A stretch of 64,000 nt of DNA from Bog-473 sp963754445 (GCA_963754445.1 CAVWFT010000003.1:1-64000); one strand, 5' to 3'; positions 17,495 to 26,536 are shown, counted from the stretch's first letter. A program made the numbers and translations. The notes: generated by a model from the sequence alone, not told the origin.

Positions 17495-18466
17495 CTACCT
17501 GAGGCTCTTGCTGACGAGCTCCATGTCGGCCTCGACCATCATGGTGACGAGGCCGGCAAAGTCCATCTCGGGTTCCCACCCAAGCACCGAATGCGCCTTC
17601 TCCGGGTCGCCGACCAGAAGGTCGACCTCGGCGGGACGCAGGAAACGCTCGTCGATCACGACGTGCTGCTCCCAATCGAGATCGGCCGCCTCGAACGCGA
17701 GCCGACACAGCTCGCGCACCTCGTGGGTCTGCCCGGTCGATACGACGTAGTCGTCAGGCCCGTCCTGCTGGAGCATCAGCCACATGGCTCGCACGTAGTC
17801 GGCGGCGTAACCCCAGTCCCGCTGCGAGTCCAGGTTTCCGAGGTAGAGCTTGTCGTCGAGCTTGTGCGCGATGCGGGCCACGCCGTTGGTTACCTTGCGG
17901 GTGACGAACTCGAGGCCTCGGCGCGGCGACTCGTGGTTGAAGAGGATCCCCGACGAGGCATGCAGGTTGTAGCTCTCGCGGTAGTTCACGGTGATCCAGT
18001 GGCCGTAGACCTTGGCCACGCCGTAGGGGCTGCGCGGATAGAAGGGCGTGGACTCGCGCTGCGGCACCTCGAGCACCTTGCCGAACATCTCCGACGAACT
18101 CGCCTGGTAGAAGCGGATCTCGGGGTCCACGAGGCGGATCGCGTCGAGCAGGCGGGTGACGCCCATGGCCGTCGTCTCACCGGTGAGGACGGGCTGGCTG
18201 AAGCTGGTCTGCACGAAGGACTGCGCCGCCAGGTTGTACACCTCGGCCGGCCGGTGATCGCGCAGCATGTTGATCAGGGACACCTCGTCGAGGAGGTCCC
18301 CGGCCACTAACTCGATCTTGTCCTGGATGTGGGCGATGCGCTCGAAATTGACGGTGCTCGAACGACGCACCATCCCGATGACCGTGTACCCCTGCGTGAG
18401 GAGGAATTCGGCCAGGTAGGAACCGTCCTGGCCGGTCACGCCCGTGATGAGAGCCCTTTTCGACAT
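17495..18466 (-). CDS. gmd: GDP-mannose 4,6-dehydratase
   Basis: Converts GDP-D-mannose to GDP-4-keto-6-deoxymannose, the first step to GDP-fucose, GDP-rhamnose and related sugars. A Rossmann start (ALITGVTGQDGSYLAEFLL), the SSSEMFG segment and the Y-x-x-x-K pair in SPYGVAKVYGHW mark a short-chain dehydrogenase of this type; FNHESPRRGLEFVTRK is characteristic of Gmd. The 323 residues match the family. It stands divergent from a glycosyltransferase gene, with 66 bases between the starts, in keeping with surface polysaccharide synthesis. Confidence 0.95.
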   Translation of the reverse strand: MSKRALITGVTGQDGSYLAEFLLTQGYTVIGMVRRSSTVNFERIAHIQDKIELVAGDLLDEVSLINMLRDHRPAEVYNLAAQSFVQTSFSQPVLTGETTAMGVTRLLDAIRLVDPEIRFYQASSSEMFGKVLEVPQRESTPFYPRSPYGVAKVYGHWITVNYRESYNLHASSGILFNHESPRRGLEFVTRKVTNGVARIAHKLDDKLYLGNLDSQRDWGYAADYVRAMWLMLQQDGPDDYVVSTGQTHEVRELCRLAFEAADLDWEQHVVIDERFLRPAEVDLLVGDPEKAHSVLGWEPEMDFAGLVTMMVEADMELVSKSLR

Positions 18467-18532
18467 CACGGCAACGCTAGTCCACCCGACCACGAAGTCC
18501 GCCTCGCGCGCCCCGGCCCGTACAGTGCGGCC

Positions 18533-19573
18533 GTGCCTACGGCCAGCCTGGTCTCGTTCCGCCTCGGAGGGGGTGACGGTGTCGCCGTCGAGGCGGCCAA
18601 ATGGGCGCATGCACTGGGCGTTCTCGGCTGGGATGTGGTCACCATCGCCGGGGCGGGCCCCGTCGACGTGCTGCTTCCGGGCCTGGCCCTGGACGCCGCC
18701 CCCGGCACTCTCGACCCAGCCGATCTCACCGGTGCACTGGCGGCTGCGGACGTGGTGGTGGTCGAGAATCTCTGCTCGCTGCCGCTGAACCCCGCCGCGT
18801 CGGCGGTCGTGGCGGGCGTCTGTGCCGGCCGGCCGGCCGTGTTGCACCACCACGACCTGCCCTGGCAGCGAGCGCACCTGGCCCACCTCCCCCCACCGCC
18901 CGACGACCCCGAATGGGTCCACGTGACCATCAACGAGTTGAGTCGCCGCGAGCTGGCCGCCCACGGCGTGGTGGAGCGGGTGACGACCATCTACAACACC
19001 TTCGAACCCGAACCCGCGGCCGGAGATCGCCAGGGTGTGCGTCGAGCGCTGGGGCTGGCCGAGACCGACCGGCTCCTGCTCCAGCCGACGCGGGCCCTGG
19101 AACGCAAGAACATCCCGGCCGCGATTGCCCTGGCCGAATCGGTCGGCGGTGTCTTCTGGCTCCTCGGTCCGGCAGAGGACGGCTACGGACCCGAACTCCA
19201 GCGGGTCGTCGGACGGGCCCGCTGCCCCGTCGTCCTCGGCGTCCCCTCCGGTGGCTGCACCATCGGCGACGCCTACGCCGCCTGCGATGCAGTCCTGCTG
19301 CCCTCGTCGTGGGAAGGCTTCGGCAACCCATCGGTGGAGTCGGCGACCCATCGTCGGCCCTTGGCCATCGGGCCCTATCCCGTCGCCGCCGAGCTGGCTT
19401 CGTTCGGCTTCAGGTGGTTCGACGCCTTGGCCCCGTCCGAGCTCGGCAACTGGCTGGCGGCGCCCGATCAGGAGCTGATCGAGCACAATCACGCCGTGGC
19501 GGCCCGGGACTTCAACGTGGTCGATCTGCCGGCGCGGCTCGATGCGGTGCTGGAGATGCTGCCGGGGCTCTGA
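18533..19573 (+). CDS. Glycosyltransferase, GT4-like
   Basis: A GT-B fold transferase: the N-terminal half has a Gly-rich first loop (FRLGGGDGVAVEAAKWA) and VLHHHDLPWQRAH, and the C-terminal half has PTRALERKNIPAAIALAE and the donor-binding LLPSSWEGFGNPSVESATH, in which the second Glu is the usual nucleotide-sugar contact. The GTG at 18533 gives 346 residues; the frame is open further upstream but that DNA belongs to the gmd gene. Donor and acceptor are unknown; the adjacent gmd makes a deoxysugar nucleotide a possibility, which is inference only. Confidence 0.85.
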   Translation: MPTASLVSFRLGGGDGVAVEAAKWAHALGVLGWDVVTIAGAGPVDVLLPGLALDAAPGTLDPADLTGALAAADVVVVENLCSLPLNPAASAVVAGVCAGRPAVLHHHDLPWQRAHLAHLPPPPDDPEWVHVTINELSRRELAAHGVVERVTTIYNTFEPEPAAGDRQGVRRALGLAETDRLLLQPTRALERKNIPAAIALAESVGGVFWLLGPAEDGYGPELQRVVGRARCPVVLGVPSGGCTIGDAYAACDAVLLPSSWEGFGNPSVESATHRRPLAIGPYPVAAELASFGFRWFDALAPSELGNWLAAPDQELIEHNHAVAARDFNVVDLPARLDAVLEMLPGL

Positions 19574-19634
19574 CGTGGACCGACGGCGCCGAAACTCGGC
19601 ACCGTCACCGCTGACCGTTCGGTAACGTGCACCC

Positions 19635-20264
19635 ATGGCAGGAGCGATGCAAGCCGCGACCCGGCGGCTGACGGCGGAACAGCGGCGCTCGCAACTCTTC
19701 ACCGTGGCGCTCGAGCTCTTCGCCCAGCGCGGGTATCGGGCGACGACGATGGACGACATCGCTGAAGCCGCCGGAGTGACCAAACCGCTTCTCTACCAGC
19801 ACTTCTCGTCGAAGCGCTCTCTCTACTTGGAGTTGGTCGACTCCATCGCGCACGACATGCTCGAGGAGATCAGCAAGGCGGTCGCCCACGCCGACGGTCC
19901 GCGCCAGCAAGTGGAGCTGGGCTTTGCGGCGTACTTCCGCCTCGTCGTCACCCGTGAAGCGGAGTTCCGCCTGCTCTACGGCCGCGACCATGCCGACGAC
20001 AAGGAACTGGGCCGGGCATTGCGGACCGTGGAGGACGCCATCGCCGAGGCCATCGACCCGCTGATCGACGCCGGGCTGGACGACGACCACCGGCGTCTCC
20101 TCGCCTATGGGATCGTCGGGCTCGCCGAGGGGGCGAGCCGTCGCTTCATCGCGCAGCGGACCGGGTCCGGCTCCGACGGGGACATCGACGAGCAGGCGCG
20201 ACGTCTGGCTCAGCGCATGGCCGACCTGGCCTGGGCCGGCTTGCGTTCGGTCCATGCCGACTGA
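19635..20264 (+). CDS. TetR/AcrR family transcriptional regulator
   Basis: The N-terminal helix-turn-helix is clear: RRSQLFTVALELFAQRGYRATTMDDIAEAAGVTKPLLYQHFSSKRSLYLEL. The remaining 150 residues are a helical ligand-binding and dimerisation domain without an obvious specificity signature. 209 residues is standard. A short inverted repeat CGTT-CGGT-AACG at 19616-19627 sits just upstream of the ATG and could be an autoregulatory site, though it is only four base pairs. The gene follows the glycosyltransferase on the same strand after 61 bases, and faces the phosphatase gene. Confidence 0.92.
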   Translation: MAGAMQAATRRLTAEQRRSQLFTVALELFAQRGYRATTMDDIAEAAGVTKPLLYQHFSSKRSLYLELVDSIAHDMLEEISKAVAHADGPRQQVELGFAAYFRLVVTREAEFRLLYGRDHADDKELGRALRTVEDAIAEAIDPLIDAGLDDDHRRLLAYGIVGLAEGASRRFIAQRTGSGSDGDIDEQARRLAQRMADLAWAGLRSVHAD

Positions 20265-20326
20265 GTCGGTCCAGCTCGACTGAACGTCGGGATCGGCGGC
20301 GCAGGTCGGGCGCCGGCGCAGGCGGA

Positions 20327-20851
20327 TCAGAGCCGGGTGATCAACGTCCGGCAGAGACCCCACAGCTCGTCGACGACGCGGTCGTACACGTCACCGTCGT
20401 GGCCGGCCGGATCGAGGACGTCATCGGCGTCGGCGATCTCCACGTGCGCCAAGTCGAGCTTCGCCACCCGATCGGCGAGTGCGGGTGGACCCGGCTGGAG
20501 CGCCGTGCACAGGTGACGCAGCATGCCCGTCTTGCCCGCGAACGCGGCGAACTGGCGACGGACGAAGCGGACGTGGTCCGCCTCCATCACCACGACCAAC
20601 TCTGCCCGCGCGAAGTCGGGCTCGTAGACCTGGCGGCTGCGGTGGCGACGGAAGTCGGTGTCCGCCAACTCCTCGATCCGGACGAGCGCGCTGCGCGTCC
20701 GCATGCCCATCGGCTGTCCGTCGATGGTGTGGGTGCCCGCCGTGACGATGTGGAGCGGATCAGGGCGGCCGGCGGCCAGATGATCGAGCATGAACCCGGC
20801 CATGACCGACCGGGCGGCGTTTCCGGTGCACAACACGAGGAGCTCGGTCAT
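20327..20851 (-). CDS. Low-molecular-weight protein-tyrosine phosphatase family protein
   Basis: The phosphate loop CTGNAARS, a C-x5-R motif, is at residues 8-15, and the general acid is probably the Asp of VLDPAGHD near the C-terminus. These enzymes dephosphorylate phosphotyrosine, for example on polysaccharide export kinases; some relatives reduce arsenate. The second cysteine of the classical C-x-x-x-x-C pair is replaced by Ala here. 174 residues is slightly long. The ATG overlaps the stop of the APH-like gene (ATGA), so the two are co-translated. Confidence 0.85.
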   Translation of the reverse strand: MTELLVLCTGNAARSVMAGFMLDHLAAGRPDPLHIVTAGTHTIDGQPMGMRTRSALVRIEELADTDFRRHRSRQVYEPDFARAELVVVMEADHVRFVRRQFAAFAGKTGMLRHLCTALQPGPPALADRVAKLDLAHVEIADADDVLDPAGHDGDVYDRVVDELWGLCRTLITRL

Positions 20852-21978
20852 CGGGCGTTGCTGAGCAGCGAGAGTGCGTCGACATCGAGCGCGTGTTGGG
20901 CGTGGCGTGTGGCGGTCGTCAGGAACATGAGGTCACCGCGTTCGGTGCGCTGGACGATCATGGAGGCCACGATCGCCATGATCAACCCGGCGAAGGTCTC
21001 CCGGCGCGTGTCGTCTCGCAGCCGACTGAGCGAGTAGCCCTCCACACCGCGGCGTGTGAGCGCCTCGTGGTAGCCGACCATGAGCGCCTCCTCGTGGAGG
21101 CGGCGGTCCTCTGTCGTCAGCGAGCCCCCGATGAAGTAGGCGACGTCGGCCGCGCCGCTCCCCCAGACGAGTGTCTGCCAGTCGACGACGACCGGCCGCG
21201 GGTGGCCGGGCTGGAAGAGCAGGTTGTCGAGACGGAAGTCGCCGTGGCTGCAGGTCTGCGGACCCGAGCGCAAGGCCATGTAGTCGCCGATGTGTTCGGC
21301 CAGGAATCGACAGACCTGCTGGTGCTCGGGCGCCATCGTCTCGGCATAGCGCTCGAGGAATCCGGGCAGCAACGACTGCACCATCATGGCGAGCAGCTCC
21401 TCGGACTGAGGCGAGCCCCGATTGAGCCAGTCCAGTGCGGCGAGGTCGCTCGCTTCCCAGCAGGGGGCGTGGAGACCGGCCATCTCGTCGAGGACGGCGG
21501 CCGCGACCTCGTGACTGCACCCCGCGATCTGATCGCCCTGGGCGGCGCCGACGACGTCTTCGAGCAGGAGCGTGAACCATCCGGTCTCGGGCTCGATCTC
21601 GGTGACGTAGGCGGCGGGGACGCGGGCATCGATGCGGGCGGCCACCTCTCGGTAGAAGCGGACCTCGACCTCGTAGGCCCGCAGGGCCAGACCCGTGCCC
21701 CGGCTCTGCTCGTCGGCCGAGGCGAATTTGCCGACGACGGTGGTCGGGGCGGGGATGGCGTCGGGATCGGGCGGCGCGGCGTAGGTCAGGGTGAAGCGGG
21801 TCGTGTCGGCCATCTGGCCGGTACCGATGGGCTCGGTCTCGAAGCGCGTGACCTCGCCTCGCCCGTGCGCTCCGCCGGGCCCGTGTCCGAGCGCACCCGT
21901 CAGCCACTCCGGCGTCACGTCGGCGGCGGTACGCAGCAATGGCACCGGGGCTCGTTTCGGGGTCGGGGTCGGGCTCAT
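20848..21978 (-). CDS. Phosphotransferase of the aminoglycoside/choline kinase superfamily
   Basis: The kinase-like fold shows the catalytic loop HGDFRLDNLLF (H-x-D-x-x-x-x-N) and the metal-binding VVVDWQTL (D replacing the usual D-x-D/E). An ATP-site lysine is likely in TVVGKFAS. The protein, 376 residues, resembles the actinobacterial phosphotransferases often found beside acyl-CoA or steroid genes rather than a true antibiotic resistance enzyme, but the substrate is unknown. Partner gene: the overlapping low-molecular-weight phosphatase downstream, an odd kinase/phosphatase pairing. Confidence 0.85.
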   Translation of the reverse strand: MSPTPTPKRAPVPLLRTAADVTPEWLTGALGHGPGGAHGRGEVTRFETEPIGTGQMADTTRFTLTYAAPPDPDAIPAPTTVVGKFASADEQSRGTGLALRAYEVEVRFYREVAARIDARVPAAYVTEIEPETGWFTLLLEDVVGAAQGDQIAGCSHEVAAAVLDEMAGLHAPCWEASDLAALDWLNRGSPQSEELLAMMVQSLLPGFLERYAETMAPEHQQVCRFLAEHIGDYMALRSGPQTCSHGDFRLDNLLFQPGHPRPVVVDWQTLVWGSGAADVAYFIGGSLTTEDRRLHEEALMVGYHEALTRRGVEGYSLSRLRDDTRRETFAGLIMAIVASMIVQRTERGDLMFLTTATRHAQHALDVDALSLLSNAR

Positions 21979-22020
21979 GGCCGCCCGAGGCTAGGCGTCC
22001 CGGGCACCCCGTGCGGGTGG

Positions 22021-22515
22021 TCAGCCCAGATCGACCTCGCGCAACCGACCAGACTCGACCTCGTAGACGAACCCTCGAACCTGCTTCTTGGGTACGAAGG
22101 GGCTGGCCTTGATGCGGGCCGCCGTCTGCTTCACGTCATCTTCCGCCTTCGGGAAGGCCTCCAGGGCGAAGCTGGGCCGCAACCCGGTCTCGTCCAGTAT
22201 CTGGTCCTTCACCGCGTCGTCGCTGAAGGTCTCCATCCCGCAGTCGGTGTGGTGGATCAGGATGATCTCTTCGGTGCCCAAGAGGCGTTGCGAGATGACC
22301 AGGCTGCGGATGGCGTCGTCGGATGCGACCCCACCCGCATTGCGGATGACATGCGCATCGCCTTCGGCGAGTCCGAGGGCCTTGGCCGGATCGAGCCGGG
22401 CGTCCATGCACGCCAGGACGGCCACCTTCCGGGCCGGCGGGAGCGGCAGGTCGCCCTTGTCGAAGCCGTCGACATAGGTGCCGTTGTTGGCGAGCAATTG
22501 GTCGGTTGCCGTCAT
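22021..22515 (-). CDS. Beta-class carbonic anhydrase
   Basis: Interconverts CO2 and bicarbonate with a zinc ion. Zinc ligands are visible as Cys in VLACMDARLD and the His/Cys pair in ILIHHTDCGM; the Asp-Arg dyad partner is in MDARLD. VIRNAGGVASDD is the conserved loop between them. At 164 residues it is the short beta-CA type common in actinobacteria. A promoter about 73 bases upstream is described separately. It stands alone, 42 bases before the APH-like gene, and may be transcribed with it. Confidence 0.93.
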   Translation of the reverse strand: MTATDQLLANNGTYVDGFDKGDLPLPPARKVAVLACMDARLDPAKALGLAEGDAHVIRNAGGVASDDAIRSLVISQRLLGTEEIILIHHTDCGMETFSDDAVKDQILDETGLRPSFALEAFPKAEDDVKQTAARIKASPFVPKKQVRGFVYEVESGRLREVDLG

Positions 22516-22587
22516 GGATCGTGCCTCGTTCCTTGTCTCTTCCGCTCTTCCCGGACGGAGGTGGTCTGTCTCGGCGATTCTCTACTA

Positions 22588-22615
22588 ATCTTATCGATTT
22601 TATTGGTTTTAGCAA
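22588..22615 (-). promoter_or_regulatory. Candidate promoter of the carbonic anhydrase gene
   Basis: On the minus strand TTGCTA (22615-22610) and TAAGAT (22593-22588) are 16 bases apart, close to sigma-70-type -35 and -10 boxes, within an A+T-rich island unlike its surroundings. Transcription would start near 22,580, leaving a leader of about 65 bases before the ATG at 22515. Confidence 0.5.
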
Positions 22616-22668
22616 GATCGCCAGTGTTCGGGCGGGTTTTCGTGGTTCCGGGTGTCACGGACCGGGGC

Positions 22669-22736
22669 GTCGGTGGTCGGTGGTCAGTGGTCGGTGGTCG
22701 GTGGTCGGTGGTCAGGCGTCGGTGGTCGGTGGTCAG
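22669..22736. repeat. Tandem heptamer repeat (GGTCGGT units)
   Basis: About nine imperfect copies of a seven-base GGTCGGT/GGTCAGT unit fill the space just after the 3' end of the MFS transporter gene. No spacers, so it is a simple-sequence array and not a CRISPR. It may have arisen by slippage; no function is evident. Confidence 0.75.
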
Positions 22737-23968
22737 GCCGCCGGCGCTCCAGTGGGCAGCGTCGGCGGGTTGCTCAACACGGTGCTGCGGGTCCCCCACA
22801 CGGCGAGGGCGAGGGCCCACGCGGTGTAGACACCGACGGTCCAGCGCGGCGTCGTGTGCTGGAGCAAGAGTCCGGCCGCCAGCGGGGAGAGCGAGCTGAT
22901 GGACAGCGAGATCGCGTTGCGCACCGATTCGGAGCGCCCGAGCAGGCGATCCGGAGTGATGGCAATCCGATAACCGTTGACCACCGAATCGGTGGAGGGA
23001 ATGGCGATGCCGACCGGAACCAGCCCGGCCGCCAGGACGTAGACCGACGGCCAGACGAGGAAGAAGCCACATGCGGTCCAACACCAGACCTCGAGCAGAA
23101 GGACGGCGCGGACCGACAGACGCTTGCGCAGCATGGGCGAGAGGAACGACCCGGTCAACACGCTGACCGCGAATACCGCGGTGAGGAGACCAAGGATGCC
23201 CCCGCGGAGACCCTGGCTCTGACCGATGACCACGATGCAAAAGAGCAACCCCGGACCCGTGAAGTTGAGCAAGCCGTAGAGGAAGCACGTGACCCGCACG
23301 AACGGCTGGTGCCAGATGAACTGCATGCCCTCGCGCATGCGATGGCGGATCGAGAATGTCGTGGACTCGTCATCCTCCGACCGGTCCTCCTGGAAGCGGG
23401 TGCGCATCAACAGCATGGAGATCGTCGAGAATGCATACGACACCGCGTCGGCCACGAAGGGCAACGACCGGGCCACTTCGAAGAGCGCGCCACCGACAGG
23501 CGGGCCGATGATGCGGACGGCCGCAGCCCGTCCTGTCTGGGCGCCCGCCGCCTCGGGCAGCTGCTCGGAGGGAACGACGGCGCGCACCGCACCCGGCTGG
23601 CAGGCCCCGAAGACGGCCGTGCCGGTCCCTTCGACGAAGGCGATCAGCGGGATCACCCAGAACGGCGGGTCGAAGGCGACGAGGCTGATGGCCAGCGAGG
23701 CGATGGCCGCCGCCCGGATGGCGTCGGCGCTGATCATGAGGGCGCGCCGGCTCCAGTGGTCGGCCGCCACGCCGGCGGGGATGGACAAGACAGCTAACGG
23801 CAGGGTCCGGGCGAACGAGACCAGCCCCGCCTTGACCGCCGAGTGGGTCAGGGCCAAGGCCAACAGGGGGTAGGCGATGGCCGTTGCCTGGGAGCCTGCG
23901 CTCGACAGCAGCTGACCCACTTGGAGCAGCATGAAGTCGCGGTTGCGCCGGAGCGGTACGGCGGGCAT
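22733..23968 (-). CDS. MFS transporter, EntS/multidrug-exporter type
   Basis: Twelve hydrophobic helices in 411 residues with the loop 2-3 basic motif (AGVAADHWSRRALMI), which is the MFS signature A motif, and a long central cytoplasmic loop (RFQEDRSEDDESTTFSIRHRM). This arrangement is that of proton-driven drug or siderophore exporters of the EntS type. I chose the ATG at 23968 because the open frame upstream to 24169 encodes only an Arg/Ala repeat from a hexamer array. The substrate is unknown. Divergent from the quinone oxidoreductase gene. Confidence 0.85.
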   Translation of the reverse strand: MPAVPLRRNRDFMLLQVGQLLSSAGSQATAIAYPLLALALTHSAVKAGLVSFARTLPLAVLSIPAGVAADHWSRRALMISADAIRAAAIASLAISLVAFDPPFWVIPLIAFVEGTGTAVFGACQPGAVRAVVPSEQLPEAAGAQTGRAAAVRIIGPPVGGALFEVARSLPFVADAVSYAFSTISMLLMRTRFQEDRSEDDESTTFSIRHRMREGMQFIWHQPFVRVTCFLYGLLNFTGPGLLFCIVVIGQSQGLRGGILGLLTAVFAVSVLTGSFLSPMLRKRLSVRAVLLLEVWCWTACGFFLVWPSVYVLAAGLVPVGIAIPSTDSVVNGYRIAITPDRLLGRSESVRNAISLSISSLSPLAAGLLLQHTTPRWTVGVYTAWALALAVWGTRSTVLSNPPTLPTGAPAA

Positions 23969-24014
23969 TCGGACGACGCTACCGACTCGGGCCGTGGACG
24001 GCGCTGTACGGGGC

Positions 24015-24065
24015 CGGGCTCGGGTTCGGGCTCGGGTTCGGGCTCGGGCTCGGGCTCGGGCTAGG
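24015..24065. repeat. Tandem hexamer repeat (GGGCTC/GGGTTC units)
   Basis: About eight copies of a six-base unit alternating GGGCTC and GGGTTC lie between the divergent MFS and oxidoreductase genes, where promoters for both would be expected. Slippage here could change promoter spacing. Confidence 0.75.
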
Positions 24066-24161
24066 GCGCGGCCTCGAGCTCGGGGGAGTTGCACGGACGA
24101 CGCGACGAAGGCCCGGCGGCGCTGGCGGAATAGCGCGGTCACGGCGCCGGTTGTCCACGTC

Positions 24162-25109
24162 ATGATCACCAGGGTCGTTGCTGCCGCCTACGGAGGGCCT
24201 GAAGTCCTTGCGCTGATAGAGGACACACTCCCGTCCCCCGGCCCGGGCCAAGTCCTCGTCGACGTGCGCGCCGCCGCGACGAACCCCCTCGACTGCAAGC
24301 TTTACAGCGGCACCATGGGCAACGACCCGGCATCCTTGCCGATGACGCTCGGCTTCGAAGCATCGGGAATCGTCGTCGAGGTCGGCGATGACGCCGAAGG
24401 ACCGGCCGGACCGATCAGGGTCGGCGACGAGGTCATCGCCTTCTGGGCACCTGGCGCCTACGCGACCCAGGTCCTCGTCACCGGCTCCGCCCTCGTGCCC
24501 AAGCCGTCGACGTTCTCGTTCGAGGAAGCATCCGGCCTCTTGCTCGTCGGCGCGACGGCGGTGCACACGCTCGCGGTGACGTCGATCGGTGCGGGCGACA
24601 CCCTCCTGATCCACGGCGCGTCGGGTGGCGTGGGCCTGATCGCGATTCAGTTGGCCGTCGCCACCGGAGCCCGAGTCATCGGGACGGCAAGCGAAACCAG
24701 TGCCGACGAGCTGCGGAATCTCGGTGCGGAGCCAGTCGTCTACGGCCCCGGGCTGGCGGACCGGGTGCGGGCGCTGGCGCCCGACGGCGTGACTGCGGCC
24801 ATCGATTGCGTCGGTACCGACGAGGCCCTCGAGACGTCGGTGGCTCTCGTTGCCGACAAGAACCGCATTGCCACCATCGCCAACTCCCGCCGTGGTCTCG
24901 AGCTCGGCGTGCATGCGCTAGGCATGGGCCCCGGAGCCGATCCTGGTCACGACATCCGCGAGCGTGCTCGCATGGACCTGGTGGGACTGGCCGAGAAGGG
25001 TGATCTGACCGTCAAGGTCGCCGCCGTCTATTCGTTGGCCGACGCCTCCGACGCGCACCGGGCGCTGATCGGCGGGCACGCCCGGGGCAAGATCGTCCTC
25101 GTACCCTGA
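24162..25109 (+). CDS. Zinc-independent quinone oxidoreductase-like alcohol dehydrogenase (MDR family)
   Basis: Medium-chain dehydrogenase/reductase: a GroES-like N-terminal domain (VVAAAYGGPEVLALIED, AATNPLDCKLYSG, GFEASGIVVEVG) followed by a Rossmann domain with the NADPH loop HGASGGVGLIAIQLA. The zinc-ligand cysteines and histidines of true alcohol dehydrogenases are absent, which places it with quinone reductases and enoyl reductases. ATG at 24162, 315 residues, normal length. It probably reduces quinones or enones with NADPH. Confidence 0.9.
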   Translation: MITRVVAAAYGGPEVLALIEDTLPSPGPGQVLVDVRAAATNPLDCKLYSGTMGNDPASLPMTLGFEASGIVVEVGDDAEGPAGPIRVGDEVIAFWAPGAYATQVLVTGSALVPKPSTFSFEEASGLLLVGATAVHTLAVTSIGAGDTLLIHGASGGVGLIAIQLAVATGARVIGTASETSADELRNLGAEPVVYGPGLADRVRALAPDGVTAAIDCVGTDEALETSVALVADKNRIATIANSRRGLELGVHALGMGPGADPGHDIRERARMDLVGLAEKGDLTVKVAAVYSLADASDAHRALIGGHARGKIVLVP

Positions 25110-25193
25110 CGTTCACCTGGGTCCGCTAGGTCCACGACCAGGACGTTCATACCGACCCAGCCCCGACGTCCCTGTGAAATGCTGTCCGTGCAT

Positions 25194-25218
25194 CGCAACG
25201 CATTCGACGCGTTGCGAC
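25194..25218. promoter_or_regulatory. Perfect 9-bp inverted repeat upstream of the antiporter gene
   Basis: TCGCAACGC (25194-25202) and GCGTTGCGA (25210-25218) are exact complements separated by seven bases. The site ends 43 bases before the antiporter ATG. It could be an operator for a dimeric regulator or a stem-loop in the leader; without a T-run it is a poor terminator for the oxidoreductase gene upstream. Confidence 0.5.
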
Positions 25219-25261
25219 ACGAACCCATGAGTACGCACGACGACGGACGCACACGAAGCCG

Positions 25262-26536
25262 ATGGTGACCTTCGACTTCACGGGCTTGCTCGTGGTGGCC
25301 GTCGTCGCCTTCGTCGCCCCCCTCTTGGCCGGCATCGTGCCGCGGCGACTGGTCCCCGCCGTGGTGCTGGAGGTCCTGCTCGGCGTCGCCGTGGGTCCTC
25401 AGGGCCTGAACTGGGTGCAGCCCACCGGGGCCGTGGAGCTCCTCTACTACATGGGTCTGGGCTTCCTCCTCTTTCTGGCCGGCCAGGACATCGACCCGAA
25501 GAACTTCCGCGATCCCATGGCCCGAACCACGGGCGCGGCGTACCTCGTGTCGTTGTGCGTCGCTTTCCCGGTCGCCGCCGGTCTCATCGCCTTCGCCCCC
25601 GGGCCGGCCGACCTGCGCCTCGTCGCCCTGGCCCTCACCTCGAGCTCGCTCGGGGTCCTCCTTCCGGTGATCCGTGACTCGGGCGAGGTCAACAGCGACT
25701 TCGGACAGCTGACCGTGATGGCAGGCAGCGTGGGCGAGTTCGCCTCGCTGTTGCTCCTGACGGTGCTGTTCTCCGCGGACGAGAAGTCCACCACCGTTCA
25801 GGTGATCTACGTCCTCCTCCTTGGATTGGCCGCTCTGGCGGTCGGGATCGGCCTTTACGCGCTATGGCGATCGGGCCGGGTCAGCCGGGTACTCCTCGCC
25901 CTCGACGACACGGCATCGCAGCTGCGCGTGCGAGGCGCCTTCGTCATCTTGCTGATCTTCGCCGGGCTGGCCCACGGCTTCGGCGTGGACTCGCTGCTCG
26001 GCGCCTTCGTCGCCGGTGTGGTGTTGCGGGTGGCCGACCGCGACGACCGTCCGCACATCGAGGTGTTCCAGGCCAAGCTCGACGCCATCGGCTTCGGCTT
26101 CCTGATCCCGGTTTTCTTCGTGGGCGCCGGCGTGCAGTTCAACGTCGATGCGCTCTTCGACCACAGTGCTGCCCTCGAACTGGTGCCACTGCTCGTCGTG
26201 GCATTTGCCGTCGTCCGGGGTGGCCCCGCGCTCTTCTTCTACCGCAAGAGAGTCGGGATGCGGCCGGCGATTGCCATCGGCTTCCTGCAGGCGGCCACCT
26301 TGACGTTCCCGGTCGTCGTGGCCACGATCGGGGTCTCCCTCGACCTGCTCAGCCAGGCCGCAGCGGCCGCGCTCATCGGCGCTGCACTGGTCTCGGTCCT
26401 CCTCTTCCCCGCCATCGCCCTGGCCCTCAGGCCATGGACGCGGACGACCGGCACCGGGGCGGGCACCGGGGCGAGCACGGGGGCGGGCACCGAGACCGGG
26501 ACCGAGCAGCCCAGCGCAGACTCCGAGTCGGACTAA
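25262..26536 (+). CDS. Cation:proton antiporter, CPA2 family
   Basis: A membrane protein with eleven to thirteen helices and the CPA2/KefB layout: paired short helices near VPAVVLEVLLGVAVGPQGL, a second repeat with GVDSLLGAFVAGVVL, and conserved charged residues in AGQDIDP. It exchanges Na+ or K+ for H+; the ion cannot be told and there is no RCK/TrkA domain at the C-terminus. The last 30 residues are a Thr/Gly/Ala tail encoded by a 12-base DNA repeat (26,449-26,511). 424 residues. No partner genes adjoin it. Confidence 0.9.
   Translation: MVTFDFTGLLVVAVVAFVAPLLAGIVPRRLVPAVVLEVLLGVAVGPQGLNWVQPTGAVELLYYMGLGFLLFLAGQDIDPKNFRDPMARTTGAAYLVSLCVAFPVAAGLIAFAPGPADLRLVALALTSSSLGVLLPVIRDSGEVNSDFGQLTVMAGSVGEFASLLLLTVLFSADEKSTTVQVIYVLLLGLAALAVGIGLYALWRSGRVSRVLLALDDTASQLRVRGAFVILLIFAGLAHGFGVDSLLGAFVAGVVLRVADRDDRPHIEVFQAKLDAIGFGFLIPVFFVGAGVQFNVDALFDHSAALELVPLLVVAFAVVRGGPALFFYRKRVGMRPAIAIGFLQAATLTFPVVVATIGVSLDLLSQAAAAALIGAALVSVLLFPAIALALRPWTRTTGTGAGTGASTGAGTETGTEQPSADSESD

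Noticed and set aside
22669..22736. CRISPR-like array
   Set aside because: Units are seven bases with no spacers; it is a simple tandem repeat. No cas genes are in the window.
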